NCBI RefSeq assembly: GCF_002332425.1
Contig: NZ_NRGS01000001.1
Span: forward strand, 1 to 64,000
Direction of reading: 5' to 3'
DNA: 64,000 bases
From: Brachybacterium alimentarium
Lineage (GTDB): Bacteria; Actinomycetota; Actinomycetes; Actinomycetales; Dermabacteraceae
Within the stretch, counting starts at the first letter, position 1. Each line of letters starts with the position of its first letter. Shown piece by piece: positions 59,332 through 64,000 of the stretch. Below the pieces are notes generated by a model. It did not search any database, was not told the DNA's origin, and saw only the letters and a list, made by a program, of their open reading frames with translations. Both the position numbers and the translations under genes were made by a program.

Positions 59332-60111
59332 TCACGGACCGTCGATGCTCACCAGGAGTCCGGGCGTCTCCCCGGTGGTCGGGATCGGCAGCAGTGTCAC
59401 CCCCACCTCACGCCCGGAGCCGTCCTCCACGGCCGTGCCGCGCACCGGCTCCGGGATGGCGAGGTCGACATCGCCGTCGACATCGGTCACCGTCATGTCG
59501 TCGCGACCGACGCCGTCGAGCACGAAGTTCGCCCGCTCGGTGGCGAGCTCCGGATCGAGCACCTGCTGCACGTCGTCCTGCTCGCCGAACGCCGGGTAGA
59601 CCCCGGTGCCGTTCAGCCCGTCGTTCAGCGCCGTCGCCGCGGCGTCGGAGAGGGGCGCATCCTGCGCGAAGTACAGCCAGTAGTCGCTCTCCGCGGTGGA
59701 GGACGGCGAGATGTACGCGTAGTAGGTCTCCTCCTCGCCGCTGACACCGACCACTGTGCAGGTCGTCACGCTCTGCGGATCGTCCATGTCCAGACCGCTC
59801 GCGCACGTCGCAGAGTCGCTCAGGTCCGGGTTCGCCGCCGCGGCGTACAGCTCCTTCGCCACGCCCTTCGACGACACGGTAGAGTCCGTCGGCTCGGCGA
59901 AGTCCTTGCTGCCCGTGGTGAGGAGATCCGTGGGCTCGCCGGATCGGGCGTCGAGCTGAACCTCGGACACAGCTCCCTGCTGGGCGGAAACGGCCTGCTG
60001 GGGCGCAGAGTCCGCGCTGGCCAGAGTGGCGCCGCCGAAGGCTGCAGCCGCCACGAGCGGGGCACAGAATCCGAGGGCGGTCAGGGTGCGGATGCGCTGC
60101 CGGCTGGTCAT
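59332..60111 (-). CDS. Secreted protein of unknown function (259 aa)
   Basis: A classical Sec signal peptide (basic 'TSRQRIRTL', then a hydrophobic core to about residue 32, cleavage after Ala-Ser-Ala) leads to an acidic exported protein. Two cysteines ('ATCASG' and 'TTCTVVG') could form a disulfide, and 'SDYWLYFAQDAPLSDAAATALNDGL' shows regular alpha/beta character. No catalytic motif or cell-wall anchor is seen. AGGAG lies six bases before the ATG at 60111. The gene is transcribed alone between two terminators. Function unknown. Confidence 0.75.
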   Translation of the reverse strand: MTSRQRIRTLTALGFCAPLVAAAAFGGATLASADSAPQQAVSAQQGAVSEVQLDARSGEPTDLLTTGSKDFAEPTDSTVSSKGVAKELYAAAANPDLSDSATCASGLDMDDPQSVTTCTVVGVSGEEETYYAYISPSSTAESDYWLYFAQDAPLSDAAATALNDGLNGTGVYPAFGEQDDVQQVLDPELATERANFVLDGVGRDDMTVTDVDGDVDLAIPEPVRGTAVEDGSGREVGVTLLPIPTTGETPGLLVSIDGP

Positions 60112-60430
60112 CGTCGTCTCCTTCGATCTGTGACCGAGTGCCTCGTGGCCTCCCGGGACCCGCAGGCGGTCGAAGGATCTGGGGCGACTGACAGCTGCCA
60201 CCATCACCCTTGACCTTTCGTTTACAGTTCTGCGGTTCGCCCATGAACCTTCCATGGTGCTGCGGTGACGTCAACGCCATTGCCCGGACGGCCATCGCTT
60301 CCTCACAAACCATTCACGTCCGCCGACGCCAGGGCCTACGCACCAGGTCCGCCGTCCTGGCCCTCGAAGACCCTCGGTCCCGTCGGACGAACGGGCCCGG
60401 CCGACGAGACCGGGCATCCAGCACCTGGCG
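60112..60430. other. Intergenic region upstream of the secreted-protein gene
   Basis: These 319 bases hold no convincing gene. The part next to the secreted-protein gene is locally AT-richer and should hold its promoter, but I cannot fix a -35/-10 pair. CCATG and CATGG frame a short inverted repeat near 60241-60257. The other end holds the hairpin at 60375-60412. Confidence 0.45.
60375..60412 (-). terminator. Hairpin after the HAD gene
   Basis: CGGTCCCGTCGG (60375-60386) pairs with CCGACGAGACCG (60401-60412) over 12 bp with one C/A mismatch (G-U on the minus-strand RNA), about 20 bases beyond the HAD stop. Confidence 0.5.
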
Positions 60431-61261
60431 TCAGTCCTCGTCGAGCTCGACGGACTCCAGCGGGGTGAGCCGCTCGACCAGCGGGACCACGTCGGCGATG
60501 CCGTCCAGCACCGTGGTGGGGCGGAACGGGTACTGGGCGATCTCCTCCTCGCGCGTCGATCCCGACAGCACGAGCACCGAGCGCATGCCGGCCTCGAGGC
60601 CCGACTTCACGTCGGTGTCCATCCGGTCACCGATCATCACCGAGGTCTCCGAGTGCGCACCGATGCGGTTCAGCGCGGTGCGCATCATCAGCGGGTTCGG
60701 CTTGCCGATGTAGTACGGGTGGATGCCGGTGGCGGCGGTGATCATCGCCGCGACGGCTCCGGTGGCCGGCAGCGGGCCTTCGGCACTGGGACCGGTGACG
60801 TCCGGGTTGGTGGCGATGAACTTCGCGCCGCCCTTGACCAGACGGATCGCTCGCGTGATCGCCTCGAACGAATACGTGCGGGTCTCCCCCAGGACGACGA
60901 ACTCGACATCGCTGTCGGCGAGGATGAAGCCCTCCTCATGCATGGCGCTCGTCAGGCCGGCCTCACCGATCACGTACGCCGAGGAACCGGGCGCCTGCTC
61001 GGCGAGGAAGCGGGCGGTGGCCAGGGCACTGGTCCAGATCGAGTCCTCGGGGATGTCGATGCCGCTGCGCGAGAGCCGGGCCCGCAGATCTCGCGGGGTG
61101 AAGACGGAGTTGTTGGTGAGCACCAGGAAGGGCCGGCCGTACTGCTGCAGAGCAGCGATGAAATCGGCGGCACCTGGGAGGGCGGCCTGCTCATGGACGA
61201 GCACGCCGTCCATGTCGGTGAGCCAGGAGTGGATCGGATGGTCGTCGAACGCGGTGGTCAT
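60431..61261 (-). CDS. HAD-superfamily IIA hydrolase (NagD-like)
   Basis: A 276-aa HAD phosphatase of the IIA (NagD/AraL) group, acting on small phosphate esters such as nucleotides or sugar phosphates. Motif I 'WLTDMDGVLVHEQ' has both Asp residues, motif II Thr/Asn is 'LVLTNNSV', and motif III/IV are 'YIGKPNPLMMRTAL' (Lys) and 'VMIGDRMDTDVKSGLEAG'. The ATG at 61261 gives the usual start. It lies downstream of rpsA on the same strand, separated by a terminator. The substrate is not predictable. Confidence 0.92.
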   Translation of the reverse strand: MTTAFDDHPIHSWLTDMDGVLVHEQAALPGAADFIAALQQYGRPFLVLTNNSVFTPRDLRARLSRSGIDIPEDSIWTSALATARFLAEQAPGSSAYVIGEAGLTSAMHEEGFILADSDVEFVVLGETRTYSFEAITRAIRLVKGGAKFIATNPDVTGPSAEGPLPATGAVAAMITAATGIHPYYIGKPNPLMMRTALNRIGAHSETSVMIGDRMDTDVKSGLEAGMRSVLVLSGSTREEEIAQYPFRPTTVLDGIADVVPLVERLTPLESVELDED

Positions 61262-61381
61262 GACACCAGTGTGCCCTGAGGACGGCCCGACGTGCAGGTC
61301 CATCCGGCCACGACCGCGCACGTGTCCTCACGCTGCCCGTCGGCCGACGGGGCGGAGGGGCCGGCCCGGCCCCGAGACGCC

Positions 61382-61417
61382 GGAACGGCCCGGCCCCAGA
61401 AGGGACCGGGCCGTTCC
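61382..61417 (-). terminator. Terminator of rpsA
   Basis: GGAACGGCCCGG (61382-61393) and CCGGGCCGTTCC (61406-61417) form a 12-bp stem. On the minus-strand RNA it continues through a U-G pair and CCC/GGG to the loop UUCU. It lies 18 bases beyond the rpsA stop. Confidence 0.7.
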
Positions 61418-61434
61418 GAGGAACGATCCGAGGA

Positions 61435-62922
61435 TCAGTTGCCGGTGAGCTTGGCGCGCAGGGCGGCCAGGGCCTCGTCGGAGGCCAGGGTGCCCTCGTC
61501 CGAGGTGCTCGACTGGTAGGACGACTGCGCAGCAGCCGGCGCCGCGGACGGCGTCGAGGAGGAGGACTCCACTGCCGGGGCGTTCGCGGACTCCTCGTCG
61601 GCCTTGATGGCCTCGGCGACCTGAGCCTTGTGGGCGGTCCAGCGCTCGTAGGCGGCCGCGTACTGGCCCTCCCACACCTCGCGCTGGGCGTCGTAGCCCT
61701 CGAGCCACTCGTTGGTCTCCGGGTCGAAGCCCTCGGGGTACTTGTACTCGCCGTTCTCGTCGTACTCCGCGGCCATGCCGTACAGAGCCGGGTCGAACGT
61801 GGTGTCGTCGCCCTCGGGGTCGACGCCCTCGTTGGCCTGCTTGAGCGAGAGCGAGATACGACGACGCTCGAGGTCGATGTCGATGACCTTGACGAAGACG
61901 TCCTGGTCGACGGTGACGACCTGCTCGGGCAGATCCACGTGGCGCTGAGCCAGCTCGGAGATGTGCACGAGGCCCTCGATGCCGTCCTCGACGCGCACGA
62001 ACGCACCGAAGGGAACCAGCTTGGTGACCTTGCCCGGCACGACCTCGCCGATGGCGTGGGTGCGTGCGAAGAGCTGCCACGGGTCCTCCTGGGTCGCCTT
62101 CAGCGACAGGGAGACGCGCTCGCGGTCCATGTCCACGTCGAGGACCTCGACGGAGACCTTCTGACCGACCTCGACGACCTCGGAGGGGTGATCGATGTGC
62201 TTCCAGGACAGCTCGGAGACGTGCACCAGCCCGTCGACACCGCCGAGATCGACGAATGCGCCGAAGTTGACGATGGAGGACACAGCACCCTCGCGGACCT
62301 GGCCCTTCTGCAGGGTCTGCAGGAAGTCCGAGCGGACCGCGGACTGGGTTTCCTCGAGGTAGGCACGGCGCGACAGGACCACGTTGTTGCGGTTCTTGTC
62401 GAGCTCGATGATCTTCGCCTCGATCTCCTGGCCGACGTAGGGCTGCAGGTCGCGGACGCGACGCATCTCGACGAGGGAGGCGGGGAGGAAGCCGCGCAGG
62501 CCGATGTCGACGATGAGGCCGCCCTTGACGACCTCGATGACGCGGCCGGTGACGACGCCCTCGTCTTCCTTGATCTGCTCGATCGTGCCCCAGGCGCGCT
62601 CGTACTGCGCACGCTTCTTGGACAGGATCAGACGGCCTTCCTTGTCCTCCTTCTGGAGGACCAGGGCCTCGATCTCATAGCCGACCTCGACGACCTCTCC
62701 GGGGTCGACGTCGTGCTTGATGGACAGCTCGCGCGAGGGGATGACGCCCTCGGTCTTGTAGCCGATGTCCAGGAGGACCTCGTCGTGATCGACCTTCACC
62801 ACAGTGCCCTCGACGATGTCGCCATCGTTGAAGTACTTGATGGTGGCATCGATGGCGGCCATGAGCTCGTCGGCGCCGCCGATGTCGTTGATGGCGATCT
62901 GGGGGGTCGTGGTGTCGGTCAT
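61435..62922 (-). CDS. rpsA: 30S ribosomal protein S1
   Basis: S1, 495 aa, RNA-binding ribosomal protein that helps initiate translation of structured mRNAs. Four S1 (OB-fold) repeats are visible at about 35-103, 120-185, 205-273 and 290-358, with repeated 'VVDIGLRGFLPAS', 'GAFVDLGGVDGLVHVSEL' and 'GAFVRVEDGIEGLVHISEL'. An acidic, then Ser/Ala-rich tail (about 380-495) follows, typical of actinobacterial S1. The ATG at 62922 has GGAG 11 bases upstream; the longer open frame covers the leader. The leader contains repeats and may be long. Confidence 0.96.
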   Translation of the reverse strand: MTDTTTPQIAINDIGGADELMAAIDATIKYFNDGDIVEGTVVKVDHDEVLLDIGYKTEGVIPSRELSIKHDVDPGEVVEVGYEIEALVLQKEDKEGRLILSKKRAQYERAWGTIEQIKEDEGVVTGRVIEVVKGGLIVDIGLRGFLPASLVEMRRVRDLQPYVGQEIEAKIIELDKNRNNVVLSRRAYLEETQSAVRSDFLQTLQKGQVREGAVSSIVNFGAFVDLGGVDGLVHVSELSWKHIDHPSEVVEVGQKVSVEVLDVDMDRERVSLSLKATQEDPWQLFARTHAIGEVVPGKVTKLVPFGAFVRVEDGIEGLVHISELAQRHVDLPEQVVTVDQDVFVKVIDIDLERRRISLSLKQANEGVDPEGDDTTFDPALYGMAAEYDENGEYKYPEGFDPETNEWLEGYDAQREVWEGQYAAAYERWTAHKAQVAEAIKADEESANAPAVESSSSTPSAAPAAAQSSYQSSTSDEGTLASDEALAALRAKLTGN

Positions 62923-63316
62923 GTAGGTAAGGACTCCGTCGGGACAGGATTGAGTAGGAATGGTGGGCATGCAGCGCCCTCGGAAGGACGCGATCGGTGC
63001 AGGGACGGCGGAGCGTGAGGGACCTGGTGGATATCCACCTGGTCGCCGCAGACGGGCAGCCCCGTGCACAGACCTCGACAAGGTTACCAGCCATGCCCAG
63101 GATCCGCGAGGGGACCGAGCGTCCGAGGCGGCATGGCGCTGTGAGTTCGGTCCCGTCTGCCCGTCTGCCCCTCTGGTCGCTCTGCCCCCTCTGCGCTCGT
63201 CCGGCGCGAGTCGCCGCGCTGACTGCGCTCGCCTGGTGCGGATCGCCGCGCTGACGCGCTGCAGGACGGGGCCGCAGTCAGCACTCAGCGGCGGCGCAAA
63301 CGGCCCGGGGCCGCTC
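62923..63316. other. rpsA leader and polA/rpsA spacer
   Basis: These 394 bases hold no gene I can support. From the polA side it contains the polA-proximal hairpin (AGCGGC 63287-63292 with GCCGCT 63310-63315), a 32-bp tandem repeat (63192-63255), a run of degenerate 8-bp units (about 63155-63190), and a possible -10 for rpsA with TAACCT in minus-strand 'TGGTAACCTTG', which would leave a leader of over 100 bases. Confidence 0.45.
63192..63255. repeat. Two tandem 32-bp repeats upstream of rpsA
   Basis: 63192-63223 and 63224-63255 are adjacent copies with 27 of 32 identical positions. Each starts TGCGCTCG and ends TCGCCGCGCTGAC. It is directly followed on the left by degenerate CTCTGCCC-like units. 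Confidence 0.75.
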
Positions 63317-64000
63317 TCAGTGAGCCGCTTCGAGCCAGTTCGCTCCGACGCCGATGCCGACCTCGAGCGGCACGGACAGCTCGAAGGCCGACCCCATGCC
63401 CTCGGTGATGACGTCGCGCACGGCCTGGTCCTCGCCGGCGGCGACGTCCACGACGAGCTCATCATGGACCTGGAGCAGCACGCGCGAGGTGAGCTCCTTC
63501 CGGCGCAGCAGCTCGTCGACCCGCAGCATCGCGAGCTTGATGATGTCGGCGGCGCTCCCCTGGATCGGGGAGTTCAGAGCGACGCGCTCGGCGTTCTCCC
63601 GTCGCTGACGGTTGTCCGAGGTGAGATCCGGCAGGTAGCGGCGGCGGCCGAGGATGGTCTCGGTGTAGCCCGTCGCGCGAGCCTTCTCGACGCTCTCGCG
63701 CAGGAAGTCCCGCACCCCGCCGAAGCGTTCGAAGTACCCGTCACGCAGACCGGTGGCCTCGGCCTGCGAGACGCGCAGCTGGCGGGCGAGGCCGAAGGCG
63801 CTGAGGCCGTAGGCGAGCCCGTAGCTGACCGCCTTGGTCTTGGACCGCATCGCGGGATCGACCTCGTCGGGGTCGACGTCGAACACGCGCGAGGCGACGA
63901 AGTTGTGGAGGTCCTCACCGGAGCGGAAGGCCTCGATCAGGCCGGCATCCTCGGACAGGTGCGCCATGATGCGCATCTCGATCTGCGAGTAGTCCGCCGT
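63317..64000 (-). CDS. polA: DNA polymerase I, C-terminal part (cut by window edge)
   Basis: The 3' end of polA; the frame is open to base 64000 and continues outside. The visible 227 residues are the palm and fingers of the polymerase domain: motif A 'ADYSQIEMRIMAHLS' at the edge, motif B 'RSKTKAVSYGLAYGLSAFG' and motif C 'LLQVHDELVVDVA'. 'NSPIQGSAADIIKLAM' is also typical. All catalytic residues here are intact, unlike the variant motif A of the stand-alone polymerase at 46-48 kb. PolA fills repair gaps and removes Okazaki primers. It lies upstream of rpsA, a conserved pairing in actinobacteria. Confidence 0.96.
   Translation of the reverse strand, partial: TADYSQIEMRIMAHLSEDAGLIEAFRSGEDLHNFVASRVFDVDPDEVDPAMRSKTKAVSYGLAYGLSAFGLARQLRVSQAEATGLRDGYFERFGGVRDFLRESVEKARATGYTETILGRRRYLPDLTSDNRQRRENAERVALNSPIQGSAADIIKLAMLRVDELLRRKELTSRVLLQVHDELVVDVAAGEDQAVRDVITEGMGSAFELSVPLEVGIGVGANWLEAAH

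Noticed and set aside
63155-63255. A small CRISPR-like array
   Set aside because: The units are adjacent without spacers, only two are 32 bp, and no cas gene is present.

Overview
The window is high-GC chromosomal DNA from an actinobacterium. Gene order, fused genes, GTG starts and leaderless-looking promoters suggest Micrococcales, probably Dermabacteraceae (Brachybacterium-like). This is inferred from protein content and synteny; no rRNA gene is present. Almost all of the sequence is coding. The only mobile element recognised is one decayed ISL3-family insertion sequence near the left end. I see no tRNA, CRISPR, prophage or replication origin.

Left part (0-19.5 kb), accessory functions: an OsmC peroxidase-like gene; the ISL3 element with a frameshifted transposase; a three-gene operon that looks like ectoine breakdown (EctB/DoeD-type transaminase, DoeA-type hydrolase without M24 metal ligands, DoeC-like aldehyde dehydrogenase); a MarR regulator divergent from an MMPL exporter; purU; a stress-type SDR; a NarL-type two-component system; an acyltransferase-3 protein; a sugar ABC importer without its ATPase; a Nudix gene coupled to an unknown gene.

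Middle part (19.6-40.8 kb), conserved actinobacterial core. On the minus strand are ctaB, xerD, parA, rluB, tyrA and a cmk-der fusion; scpA and scpB are not at their usual place between parA and rluB. On the plus strand is the pentose-phosphate operon tkt-tal-zwf-opcA, with opcA fused in frame to 6-phosphogluconolactonase. It converges on secG, tpiA, pgk and gap, followed upstream by whiA, yvcK and rapZ. Strong hairpins separate these units.

Right part (40.9-64 kb), DNA repair and core metabolism. uvrC and uvrA are divergent from a metallo-beta-lactamase gene and a stand-alone family-A DNA polymerase gene. One perfect LexA box lies between them and overlaps the inferred -35 positions of both promoters. 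A pyrimidine-dimer glycosylase-family gene, an ABC exporter, uvrB and coaE follow. Then come a TRIC-type channel, the shikimate operon aroC-aroK-aroB-aroD (with a type I dehydroquinase), a secreted protein of unknown role, a NagD-type HAD phosphatase, rpsA, and the 3' end of polA, cut by the window edge.

Co-transcribed genes very often overlap by ATGA, GTGA or TGATG, which implies translational coupling. No clearly new defence or mobile system is visible. The most distinctive items are the OpcA-Pgl fusion, the shared SOS promoter, the ectoine-like operon and the missing scpAB.
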